A DNA stretch of 64,000 nucleotides from Arabidopsis thaliana (lineage: Eukaryota > Streptophyta > Magnoliopsida > Brassicales > Brassicaceae), in NCBI RefSeq assembly GCF_000001735.4, contig NC_003076.8, positions 25,485,835 through 25,549,834 on the forward strand. Reading direction: 5' to 3'. Below are positions 22,266-33,458 of the stretch, piece by piece. The notes beneath the pieces were generated by a model, which did not search any database, was not told where the DNA came from, and worked only from the letters and a program-made list of their open reading frames with translations. The translations under genes and the position numbers were made by a program. Position 1 is the first letter of the stretch. Each line of letters begins with the position of its first letter.

Positions 22266-23872
22266 TTAAGAAACTTTGTTAAGAAACAAATCACTTATCT
22301 CTCCCACAAGAGAGGCACTATCATCATAGCACATCTCACACTCATTATCCTCCCAAGTGTTTGCATACGTGCAGCGATCACAGTACCAGAAAGGACCAGT
22401 CCCGCCGTTGTATGACTTCACCTTTACATCGACCAAACCATCTTGTAAAGTTTTCATAAAATCATAAAAGTAGTTACCAATGTTGCTTGTCGCAGTAGGT
22501 ATCGTATGTCTGAAGAAAGTACACTCTTCATAAGTAGCTGCAGCGAGGACGATATCTTTTTGCTCTTGTAAAGTGTTTGAGTAACTCTGGAGCGTGGCGA
22601 TTGCATTTCCTTGGAGGTATCGTAGATACTCCTTCGAGTTCTCATACTCTGTGTGGAAATAGTCATACACACAACACCATTTAAGGACTCGTCTGCATTG
22701 AACAATCAACATCAACCCTTCTCTTATAATCATAATGTCTTGCTCCCTTAATAAGTCACTCGGTTTCTTGATGTTGGTTTCCTCGAAAGCTTCTAGATCG
22801 GATTTGGCTTGCTCCAGTAACTTCTGACACACGTTCCAGCGATCCTCACATAAAATCCCCACTTCTGTTTTAATACAGAATCCAGAGTCTACTGCTTCAA
22901 TTTTGTGGGCTTCCTCTGACCGCAAACACCTCGAACAGAAACGAAGCCTAAAGCAAGATAACACAAAAGAGTAAGGATCAAGACTTAAACAGAGAAATCC
23001 AATTCTATGTAATTGTCAAAATTAGGGTGAAACCTGCAGACACAAGTCAAGAACTGGGGCATTTTTGTATCAGACTCCAGAGAACAGAGGCAATGAGGGC
23101 AAGTCACTGTCTTGGTTTTGGTCGGATAAAGGCTAAATGATTCATCTGATATTTTCATTGTGGCACTACACAACCAATCAGAGGCCTTGTTACAACTCAC
23201 TGGTCTGTGTGACTCAAGTCTGCATCTCCAACAGAAGATATGACCACAGATACACACCACGTTTAAACTATACTCATCATCATCATCATTCTCTTGATGA
23301 AACTCAATAACATAATCGCAATTCCGTGCAGGACACTGTTTGATCATCAATACCTTGTTTCCTTCAATGTAAGATCTCCAAATGTACCTCTCGTACATCT
23401 CTTGATCACGTACTGTTAGTTTCTCAATCGTGTCTGGTCCAACCGCAGATCGACAATCTTGATCAGGACAAGAGATTGTGGTTTGGATTTTCTCCACATA
23501 GTAGAAATTCTTCTCAAGATACTCTCTCCAATATTTTGAGTCGAACTTGTGAGAACAAAAGGGCATGGAGATTAAATCATTATCACCATCAAACTCATAA
23601 ACATCAGTCTCCAAGCTAATCTCGCTAGATGAATCTGGACTGGGATCGATCATGACTGATTTCAAACCTGAATCCATCAATAATTTCTCCTTGTTTTCAC
23701 CTAAACGCTCTGAAACACGAAGCGAGTCCCATCGGAGATACATAAGAAGTACGGTCGCATCGGAGTTTGATATGAAGAAGATGTCAGAGATTTCATTGAT
23801 CTGTTTCTTCATCTTTACGGTAATTTCATTTCTCGTTAGAACAGAGTAGGGTCTCCGTCCATCGTACTCCAT
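22266..23872 (-). CDS. ARI14: ARIADNE14, RBR-type protein with degenerate RINGs
   Basis: Member of the ARIADNE RING-IBR-RING (RBR) ubiquitin-ligase family. Exons 23872-23034 and 22947-22266 give 506 aa. The N terminus has a UBA-like segment (DATVLLMYLRWDS). RING1 lacks its first Cys pair: where paralogues have CGIC, ARI14 has DVYEFDGD, and its CSHKFDSKYW has also lost a Cys. IBR is present (CPARNCDYVIEF ... CGHIFCWRC). RING2/Rcat reads TCPHC...QFLTCVC with no catalytic Cys. The C-terminal Ariadne helices end in a RanBP2-type zinc finger (WYCDRCTYANTWEDNECEMC). Ligase activity is doubtful. It is antisense to KPL at the 3' end. Matches AT5G63730. Confidence 0.92.
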
Positions 23873-24941
23873 TGTTTTCTTGAAAATGACAAAACAAAAA
23901 TCAGAAAGACAAATCGATAAATTAGTAAAGAGCTAGAGAAGATAAACTTGTAAAGAAATAGGGTTAAGGCTTACTAGTAGCTTGCGCCAGAAACAACAAG
24001 ATTGAATCGAAGGTGGAGATAGCTAATTATCGTCTAGGGTTTGCCATTTTTCACTCTCCAACGGGGGAATTGGGGATATCGTCAAGCTACAAAATTATTA
24101 TGTTTTCGCTATTACATAATGTTTGATAAAAAAGATTTTTGACAGCATAAAGTTTGATAATGATATCTTTTTAATTAAGAAATTTTACGTTGTTACATAA
24201 TTAAATAAAATATGACCAAAATCATTTATTATATTGTTATTCATCACTAAATATATATTGGAGCAAAATTTAAATTTTTATATACTTAATTATTTACTAT
24301 TTAGTAATATTAATTAAATTTATACGATATGTCAATAATCAATTATGGTACTTAAGTGGTTGAAAACTTATCATAGTTTTAGAAGACCATATCTAGAGAC
24401 TAGAGTCTTCCTTCTACTATTTGGACTAAATTCAATAATTGGCATAAATATAAATGGCGCAAAATAGGTATAGTCACAAAATGTGAAATTTTTATATATA
24501 TTTAAAAATTATTTAGTAACATTAAATTTATACAAAGTAGAAAAGAATCACAATTTTTATTTGAAATTTTTTGGCACGAAATAGATATATGGGACGAAAT
24601 AGATTTGTGGCGCGAATTTTGTTTTTGTTATATATAGAATTTAAATCTATGACAAAGTAAAAACAAAACTATAATGTATGGTTAAAAACTTATCATGGTA
24701 ATAAGAGAAAAGATTTTCGAGTCTTAATCATAAAAAGATTCAATCATTTGACTGTAAATAATGTTTTTAATGGCAAGAACATGATGTTTCATATATATAA
24801 GTTTTGAAAGACTATTACACTGATCAGCTCGACATCCTCGATAATTTAAAAATAAAATAAAAAAATGGAATAAATGCATTTCATAAAAGAAGAACCAAAT
24901 TTTCCTTTTGAGTAAATTCAAATTTGGTCAAATATAATGGC
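23873..24941. other. Intergenic, ARI14 leader and AT-rich gap
   Basis: On the minus strand, just upstream of ARI14, is a leader with a probable intron: donor after 'agctacta' near 23974, acceptor at the ATG-proximal 'tttcaag'. The leader-exon sequence (about 23974-24020) is shared with the other ARI copies. 24060-24940 is very AT-rich and holds no gene that I can see. Confidence 0.55.
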
Positions 24942-25315
24942 CTAGTTGTCATCCGGTGCAGGGAGCTGTTTGCTCTCATTCTCAATGTAAACTCTCATAA
25001 CATAACTCAAGTACATGTCTTGATCATGTACTCCTAGTTTCTCAATCGTTTTTAGTCTAACCGAAGCTCCACAATCTTGATCAGGACATGAGATTACGGT
25101 TAAGTTTTCCTCCAGAGAGTAGAAATTTGTCTCTAGGTACTCCCTCCAACAAGTTTTGCAGAACTTGTGAGTACAATAGGGTGTGGAGATTAAACGATGA
25201 CTATCATATTCATCATCGCACTCTTCATCATTTTCATCATCATCATCATCATCATCATCCTCATCTTCATCGTCATCCTCGTCATCATCATCTTCATCAT
25301 CATCAGCATCATCAG

Positions 25316-25357
<42 letters not shown>

Positions 25358-25622
25358 CGTCCTCGTCCTCGTCCTCGTCCTCATCCGCATCCGCATCCTC
25401 ATCCTCATCCTCATCACCATCACCATCACCATCACCATCACCCTCACCATCATTGTTATGATCATCATAAACCTTAATATATTCATCTTCAGCCGTACGG
25501 CAAATACCACAAGTTGAATTAGATAAAACTAGATTCGAATCAATGACAACGGTTCTGATCCTTTTCTCCATCTCTTCCTTATCCTCATCTCTCAAGTACG
25601 ATCCTTGTTGATCGTTCTCCAT
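24942..25622 (-). CDS. Truncated ARIADNE-like protein, RING1 only, with acidic run
   Basis: A single-exon frame of 226 aa starting MENDQQGSYL (ATG at 25622). It keeps an intact RING1: CGIC, CTHKFCKTCWREYL, CPDQDC. It stops soon after IEKLGVHDQDMYLSYV, before the IBR domain. A D/E-rich block of roughly 80 residues sits between CGIC and the rest of RING1, encoded by the trinucleotide repeat at about 25225-25455. The N-terminal UBA-like part of the paralogues is shortened. Without IBR and Rcat it cannot act as a normal RBR ligase. It may be a RING-only protein or a gene on the way to loss. Matches AT5G63740. Confidence 0.8.
25225..25455 (+). repeat. Trinucleotide repeat (TCA/TCC/TCG) inside coding sequence
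   Basis: An imperfect (TCA)n tract with hexanucleotide TCATCC, TCCTCG and TCACCA variants. On the minus strand it encodes the Asp/Glu run. The other frames give meaningless poly-His, poly-Met or poly-Ile peptides. Confidence 0.9.
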
Positions 25623-27203
25623 TGTTTTCTTCAAATTAACAAAATATCAGATTGATTAATCGATAAACTACCAAAAGAGAGAAATATAAACTTGTAAAGA
25701 ATAGAGTTAAGGCTTTTACTAGTAGCTTACGCCTCAAACAACAAAATTGAGTCGAAGGTGAAGGGAGATTTTCCCTTCTCTATTGGGATATATCGAGATA
25801 CAAACTTGTTCTGTTTGTGCTATATTTATAGTTTGATAATCCAGTTTTCTAATTAATAAAATTGTCCCATTTGATCTTAATCTTGCTACAAAATGGTGAT
25901 TTGTATTAACTATACAATATCCAATCTAGGTTGATTTTTCTTTTCTTTTGGGGGACAACCTATATAGAAGTTTATTTAATTCACCATTATGTTTCCCAAC
26001 AGATGGCACAAATTAAGTTAGGTAAAAGACAATATTTGTCCAAAACAAATTCAAGAACATGAAGAAAACTAATCTTAAAAGAGTGTAAAGAAAATAAGAG
26101 GACAAAAGAATTGTAATCAAAGCCTAAAAGGCTAAAACCTTTAATGTTTCCTAAATCTTTTGTTTATCTTCAAGAAAACATAGAGGACATATTTCACTAA
26201 GATTTCAAAAAGAGTTTTTTTTTTTAATGTCAAATCCCTTATTATGGAACTTATGATTTAATAATCTTCTCAAATCTAGTCTTACTGAATTTTATACTAA
26301 AATCATTCAAAATATGATGGTATTGGATCAATAACTTATAAAAGTAATTAAATGATAACCCGAGATGTGTGCGCGCGAAATAGAGAGATTAGTAGATTAA
26401 TTCAAAATAGCATTAGTTAAAGAGTAGAATAATGTTTTTTAAAAACTTTCAATTTGATGTAAGGAGATTATATCAATATATATGTAACATTTACATGTAC
26501 TCCCTCTTCGAGATCTCATATAAAAATGTAACATTTACATGTAATGACTTTTTGTTGGTTTAACTTGAAATATGATCGTCTTTTGATTTCTTAAAGATAA
26601 ATTAGTTGATGTTCTGAGCTATGCACGGGAGAAACTAGTTCTTAAGATTTGTCTTTGCGAAACTAAAAGTGTATGTTAGTGTATGATAAAACAAAAATAT
26701 GAAAATTTAAAATACTCATTTTAGTGCTTTATAATTTTGCCAAGGTTCATCTAAATAACTAAATGTCGCTGAGTTAACTGAAATCATGCAACTAGCCAAA
26801 CATATTTAGTAAAATATTTTTTTTGTAATCTACGCTGGTTTTGACATATCTTACGTAGAAGCGAAATAAGAGAACTTGTTAACTCATCTTTTTCCATTTA
26901 GCCAATGTTAGAAAAAGAAATACAAAAAATATCCATTTATGTACATATATATATATATATAGGTGCTATGTCTCATCTCTTCATGATATATGATTTTCTA
27001 AGTGCAAAGATTGTCTATATTCTATGAGAAAGTTTCAACGAGTTATGTATGCAAGGGATAATGCCAAACTAGATGAAGTAAAAAAGATATTATTTGAGAC
27101 GAATTCCAAATCGCAGTACCTTTGAATTATTAGAATATCTCTGAATTTATTTAAAAACCCCACCAAAACAATTAAAATTCTTAATCCATTAGAGCTCCCT
27201 TAG
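25623..27203. other. Intergenic between truncated ARI copy and ARI13
   Basis: 25640-25770 is the leader (with probable intron) of the truncated ARI gene and resembles the ARI14 and ARI13 leaders. 25800-27200 is AT-rich with an (AT)n run near 26945-26961. No gene is supported. Confidence 0.5.
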
Positions 27204-28895
27204 TTAATTAAGAGACATATCACTTAGATCCACACGAGCTGCAATATCATCACTGCACATCAAACACTCTTTATGGAACCAAGTGTTTCCATATGTGCAG
27301 CGATCACAGAGCCAAAAAAGACCACCATAGTCGTCGTAGGACTTCACCTTCACGTCATCCAAACCTTCTTGTAAAGTCTTGATGAAATGATAAAAGTAGT
27401 TCCCAATGTTGCTTGTCTCAATGGTTACCTTATGCTTGACGCAACAAAAATTTTCATAAGTAGCTGACGAGGCTCTTCCTATCTCCTCATTTAGCGTCTT
27501 TGAGAAACTCTCCACCAGTGAGGTCGCGTCTGCTTGCAGGAATCGCAGGTACTCCCTCTTCGACATCTCATACTCTGCATGTAAGTAATCATATACACAG
27601 CTCCATTTAAGGACTTGCCTGCATTGGACAATCAGCATCAATCCTTTTCTTATAATGGTAAAGTCTTTCTCGGTCAAGTCACTTGGATTCTTGATGTTGG
27701 ACTCCTCAAAAGCTTGTAGATCAGATTTAGCTTGCTTCAGTGAAACCTCACTCGCCTTCCAGAGTCCCACGCACGAATTCTCCGGTTCTGCTCTTCCCTC
27801 GAGTGTCTTGGGTGCTCTTCCCTCGAATGTCATCGATACATTACAGAATTTATAGAATCCTGATTCCGTTTTGTGGGCTTCCTCTGGCTGCATACACTTC
27901 CAGCAGAAACGACCGCTAGATCAAGAAACACACAAATTAGTATGATCAATAATGCTTCAAATAGAGAAATCTAATTTGCAAAATAGGGTTTCTTACTTGC
28001 AGGCACAAGTCAAGAACCGGAGGTATTGTTTAGTACCAAGATCCGCAGGACGAAGACAATGAGGGCAAACTTTCTTGGTGGCTTTGATCGAGGAGAGAGG
28101 GTAAGTCTTTTCTCTGGTTTCGAACGAGGAGAGGCTCAATGGCTTTTCACCTGATTCCTTCGATAAGCTATTTAGGTCTCGAAACAACCAATCAGACGCG
28201 TTGTTGCAGGTCACTGGTTTGTGTGACTCAAGCATGCATCTCCAGCAGAAGATATGACCACAGAGACACACCACGTTGAAGCCATAGTCTTCCTGATCAG
28301 CACCATCATGATTCTTCTGATGAAACTCAATGACGTAATTGCAATCCTGTGCAGGACAGTATTTGATCTCCAATACCTTGTTTCCCTCAATGTAAGATCT
28401 CAGAATATACTCCACGTACATCTCTTGATCACATACGGTTAGCTTCTGAATCGTGTCCGGTCCAACCGCGGCTTGACAAGCTCCATGAGGACAAGAGATT
28501 CGAGTTTGGGTTTTCTCCACCAAGTAGAAATTCTTTTCAAGATACTTTCTCCAACAAGATTTGCAGAACATGTGAGAGCAAAAGGGCGTGGAGATTAAGT
28601 AATCACCATCATCACAAGTCTTAAAGCAAATCCCACAAGAAGAAATCTTATATAAGTCTTGATTCGGATCAACTACCACTGGTTTCAAACCTGATTCCGA
28701 CAAGACTTTTTCGTTGTTTTCAACCAAAAACTCAGAAACTTCATGAGAGTCCCATCGGAGAAACATGAGGAGTACGGTCGCATCGGGTTTTGATAACGAG
28801 AAGATCTCAGAGATTTCGGCGATCTGCTTCTTCATATTTCCTTTAAGTTGATCTCTCGTTAGAACAGAGTATGGTCCCTCTCGATTGTTCTCCAT
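27204..28895 (-). CDS. ARI13: ARIADNE13, RBR-type ubiquitin-ligase family protein
   Basis: Exons 28895-27997 and 27915-27204 give 536 aa, the longest copy here. Order: UBA-like N terminus (DATVLLMFLRWDS), RING1 complete (CGICFKTC, CSHMFCKSCWRKYL, CPHGAC), IBR (CPAQDCNYVIEF, CLCGHIFCWRC), RING2/Rcat (CPHCLRP ... RFLTCACNGRFCWKC), Ariadne domain and a RanBP2-type finger (WLCDRCTYGNTWFHKECLMC). RBR ligases pass ubiquitin through a Rcat Cys in the G-C-x-H-M motif. Here that stretch reads QYLRF, so the thioester Cys appears absent. Matches AT5G63750. Confidence 0.92.
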
Positions 28896-30420
28896 TGTGT
28901 GCCTAAGATTGACAAAAATCAGAAAAACAAATCAATGAATCATAACAAAGAGATCGATCGATGGATACACTTATAAGGAATAGGGTTAAGGCTTACAGGT
29001 AGCTTGCGCCTCAATCAACAAAAAGAATCGAAGGCGAGAGTTATCGTTCTTAGTTTTCTCTTAATCGTCTCTAGATGATTTCTGTTTCAACTTTTTAGGG
29101 TTTTACCTTTTCTCACTCGCTTATGGGAAATATCGAGTTTTATAAGTAAACAAAACTATTGACCAACAAAAAAAAAACAAGTAAAAAACTATCTGTTTTT
29201 GCTAAATTGCCTGATAAGTTTTTAATTGGACCATTGGACCTTCATCTAAGCTAAACAATCGTCTAATCAATAAATATGGCCCATTAGCACTTCTTGTTTT
29301 GTCTTTTTGGGCCCAATTCGGTTTATATAGTAATCTTCTGAGGTTTCAGTTTTTGAGAACAAAACTAGTCGAGTGAGAGATGGAAAAAGGGACGACAACA
29401 GAACCACATATTTTCTTGTGGAGTCAGAGGACTGAGAACATAAGAATCATAAACTTATGCTTAATGCATAACACTTACACTTTCTTGAAGTATATGAACT
29501 TAAGACATCCCCTACAATTTCCTACATATGTCTCCTTCAGTTTCTCTTCAGAGAATCCACTGATTATTTCAATAAACTCTTCATCTCTGTGTTCTTTCTG
29601 AACTATCAGAACAACTTGATCTTTTGGTGGAATTTTTCATCAACAACTTGATCTGTCTCAGCATCACTTTCTGTCTCAGTTTTACACTCCTCGAATCAGT
29701 TACTAATTTTGTTGTGTGTTTGAGGTTTTAGAAAGCTAAGTCTTGAGCCTTAAATAAACAATTGATTTTTGTTGTGGGCTGAGTCTGTGGAATTGATTGA
29801 GGAACCTAATCCATGATATGAAGAGGTAAATGAAATCCCTGTTAAACCAGACGTTTTCTACTAACTACATGGTTTTGATTGATCAAGAGTGTATTAAAAA
29901 AGGCCAAGGGGCTCTAATTTCGACTATGATAATTTATTTTACCAAGAGCAAGTAAATAAAAAGATAGAAATTATTCTGATGACTAATGAACATTTGAAAA
30001 CACAATTTATAAGTCTAAAGAACAAAGTTCTTTATCAGTTGACAAGAAATTTGGGATCTTCAGATGTAAAAGCAGTGCTCTTCATCTTCTGTTTTAGTCC
30101 ATCTTCAGGGCTTTTAGTTCCTGAGAGCAAAACTACAGTAGTAGAGCGAGGGATGAAAAAAGACAACAACAGGACCACATATTTTCTTATGGAGTCTGAG
30201 AACATCAGAGCCAAACGTTGCTTGTCACAAAGCATTGTAACTGTGAACTATCAGGAAAGAAAGAAAAAGTCAATTCGACATTGAAAGTTGGTAGTCCAAT
30301 ATAAAACTGCAGAAAGAAAGAAAGAAAGAAAGCAAAAAAAAAAACAGAACTTAAAGAGTTGCAAGGTTACTCTGTCTCCTAGAACCTTTTGTTTTATCTT
30401 TAAGAAACCTAGTTAAGCGA
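28896..30420. other. Intergenic between ARI13 and ARI15
   Basis: 28896-29060 is the ARI13 leader with a probable intron. 29351-29450 and 30120-30214 are diverged copies of each other. A GAAA run lies near 30313-30332. Two short frames spanning the duplicated copies show no domain and are not called. Confidence 0.5.
29351..29450 (+). repeat. Intergenic direct repeat, copy 1 (copy 2 at 30120-30214)
   Basis: Shared blocks include 'accacatattttctt', 'tgagaacat' and 'gagagatggaaaaag' versus 'gcgagggatgaaaaaag', in the same order. The origin is unknown. Confidence 0.65.
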
Positions 30421-31884
30421 TCAATCACTTAGCTCGTCCATCTTAGACGCAGTAGGATCACAGCACATCTTACAGGCCCTCTGGAACCAAGAGTTTCCAT
30501 ATGTGCAGCGATCGCACAACCAGTAAGGACCACCATAGTTGTCGTACGACTCCGCCTGTACCTCGGGCAAACCTTCTCGTAAAGTCTTGATGAAATGATA
30601 AAAGAAGTTCCCAATGTTGGTTGTCTCGCTCAATAGCTTACCGCAAGTAAGCTCTTTGGCTTCTGTTTCCTCCTTTATACTCTGTGAGAAACTATGGACA
30701 ATGCCAGACGCGTTTTGTTGGAGGAATCGCAGGTACTCTCTCTTCGCCATATCATACTCTGTGTGGATATAGTCGTACGCACAGCTCCATTTGAGGAACT
30801 GTCTGCACTGAACAATGAGCATCAGTCCTTCCCTTAGTACCTTAACGTCTTGCTCCTTCAAGTCACTAGGTTTCTTGATTATGGATTCCTCGAAAGCTTC
30901 TAGCTCGTATTTAGCGTTCACCAGATTCACTTGACTCGCATTCCAGAGATCCAAACACGAAATCCCCGGTTTTGCTCTGTTCCAATGATTGAAACCAACA
31001 TTGCTCGAACGCGCCGGTGCCAAACAGGATCCTGAGGTTCCGTGAGTTTCCGGTGACCGAAAACACTTCCAACAGAAACGACCGCTGAATCAAGAAAACA
31101 CACAAATTAGTATGATCAAATAATTAAGATAGAGAAATCTAATAATCTGCGAATAGCAAAAAACAGTGTTATTTTCATAAGAGTGAAACCTGCAGACACA
31201 AGTCAAGAACTGGGCCCATGGTCGTTCACCATCAATCTCCACAGGAATAAAGCAATGAGGGCAAGGCTTGGTATTGGCATCAATCCAGGAGACGGTCGAT
31301 GGCTTGTCTACTTCTTCTATCAATTTCTCCAAGTCTCTAGACAACCAATCAGAAGCGTTGTTGCAGGTCACTGGTCTGTGTGACTCAAGCATGCATCTCC
31401 AACAGAAGATATGACCACAGAGACACACAATGTTTAAGCTATGCTCTTCATCTTCACTTGCCAGATGAAACTCAATCACGTAATTGCAACCCCGTGCAGG
31501 ACACAGTTTGAGCTTCCATCCCAGGTATTTCTCACGGTAAGATTTCAGAATATACAACTCGTACATCGCTTGATCACGTACGGTTAGCTTCTCAACCGTC
31601 TCCGGTCCAACAGCAGCTCGACAATCTCGATCAGGACAAGAGATTGCAGTGTGGTTTTTCTCCACAGAGAAGAAATTTTTCTTAAGATACTTGCTCCAAC
31701 AAGCTTTGCAGAACTTGTGAGAACAAAAAGGCGTGGAGATCAAATCACCATCAACAACAACAGCATCACCATCATAATCGTCATCACCAATATTAGAGCA
31801 GATCCCACAATATACACGAGATAAATCTTGATTCGAATCAATAACAACTGGTTTCAAACCTGATTCAGTCATTAGTTTCTCCAT
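30421..31884 (-). CDS. ARI15: ARIADNE15, RBR-type protein with lost N terminus
   Basis: Exons 31884-31190 and 31084-30421 give 452 aa, about 80 aa shorter than ARI13. RING1 is intact (CGIC, CSHKFCKACW, CPDRDC), as are IBR (CPARGCNYVIEF, CLCGHIFCWRC) and the RanBP2-type finger (WLCDRCTYGNSWFQRACKMC). RING2/Rcat reads CPHC...WAQFLTCVC, without the catalytic Cys. The start is the first in-frame ATG left: homology to ARI13/14 continues upstream through RWDSNRVLERLGED to about 31923 and then breaks off at a TGA. So the true ancestral start has been deleted. Matches AT5G63760. Confidence 0.9.
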
Positions 31885-33458
31885 GTCTTCACCCAAACGC
31901 TCCAAAACCCGATTCGAGTCCCATCGGAATCAAGATTGACTCCGAAGGTAAACAGAGGAAAGCTTTAACAGACGAGAGTTTTCTTGTATCTACTGTTCTA
32001 GGGTTTTCCTTTTTTTTTTGCTTTGGAGATATCGATTGCTTCTCTACAAATTGTTTTTTTAATCATTATTAATTGGACCCTAATCATTCTAAATATTTGT
32101 GATTTATATAAGATTACAACAGCCAATTATGGTTTACATTGATTTTTTTTTTAAAAAGCCTATAAATAGTTTTTTTTTATTAACTCAACATTATGATTCT
32201 TTATTATTTATCAATTTAATAACAAAAGTTGACAAACAAAAATAAATCTAAAAAAAAAGATCTGTACTAAATGTGATTAAACTTGTTAAGAAATGTTACT
32301 GAAAGCAAAAGGCAAACCAAATCTAAAGTCAATAAAGAAAATATCCACCTCCATGATTCAATAAGCCCCCTAAATGGCTAAATCAATCAAAAATAGGAAA
32401 CAAACATAGACCCAAAAGTATATTTAAGTAATATATTTGACTTTCAGCTAATTTTATTATCTTTGGTCAAAAAAAAATAAAAAAAAATTTTGTTTATGTT
32501 TTGACTTGGTGAACACTAAATCTAGTGCATGTGGTTACCAACTCACAAACTAATAAGCAATGCGATTGGTTCTTTATCATGCAAGTGACGTCACAAGAGT
32601 TGAGTGAAGGGTATAATAGTAAAATCAGTAAGAAGAGGCAACGCCGACGAACCCGTGGCCCGCACGTCGTGAGAAGAGAAGAGAGTCTGTGTGAGCAGAA
32701 CAGAGCGAGGAAAGGCGCGTTTGTTGCGTTTTGGCCCCAAAGGCCAAAGCCCGCCTTTTGCTTTTCACCTTTCGTTATAAAAAGCGTTTCCTCTCCTTCT
32801 CTTTCCATTTCTCTCTCTCTCCTCTCTCGCTCGCTGGCTTCGAGGAGAAAAAAGAAAAATTGGAGAAATAATTTAACTGGTTCTCGGAGAATCTAGGGTT
32901 CTTTTTAGCCACGCCTTGCTGATCTCCTTCGTGAATTCGATTCCGATTCTCACCTGGTACGGTTTTTTATATTTACTCTTGGTTAGAATTCGCGTCAGAT
33001 CTGGAATTTTTGTCATACTTTTTTTTTCTTTCGATATCGATTCCTATGATGACCTCTTCTGTGTCATATTTTTGTGCATTAGGCTTGATTTGTGTGTTGT
33101 TGTTTCGCCGAATTGCTTGATCTCGTTTAGTTTTGGTGGTCTTAGACGATTTGTGGCTTAGACTGTCCAATGTGGAATTGAACAGAGTTTGATGTCTAGC
33201 TTTAGAAATACAGTAATCTCCTAATTGTTCAGGATTTGGTTTAGGAATTATGAGATTGTGCTATCTCTGGCACGATAGAAAGGGAAAAAACTAGGTCACT
33301 AGCTTTGTTGAAGCGGAATTGTTGAGCCATTATTGAATCTGTGATTATTGAGGTTATCTCTTCTTACGGAGACTTATCTGGCAGGTCTTTTGTGGCCTAA
33401 AGCTCATAAGTTTATGCTAGTGCAAGAAGTTATATAGGAATGACATATTAGATTTACA
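31885..33458. other. ARI15 upstream remnant and DGK2 promoter and leader
   Basis: 31885-31960 holds the decayed ARI15 5' end. 31990-32500 is AT-rich with nothing seen. A TATA-like TATAAAA (about 32777) precedes a CT-rich leader. A probable leader intron runs from 32957 (GTACGG) to 33384 ('tctggcag'), with leader exon 2 from 33385 to 33458. Confidence 0.55.

Noticed and set aside
25088-25517. Long plus- and minus-strand frames rich in His, Met or Ile
   Set aside because: They are other frames of the trinucleotide repeat that encodes the acidic run of the RING1-only ARI gene.
29380-30284. Two short plus-strand frames between ARI13 and ARI15
   Set aside because: They sit on the duplicated intergenic segment, have no domain and lack splice or promoter support.
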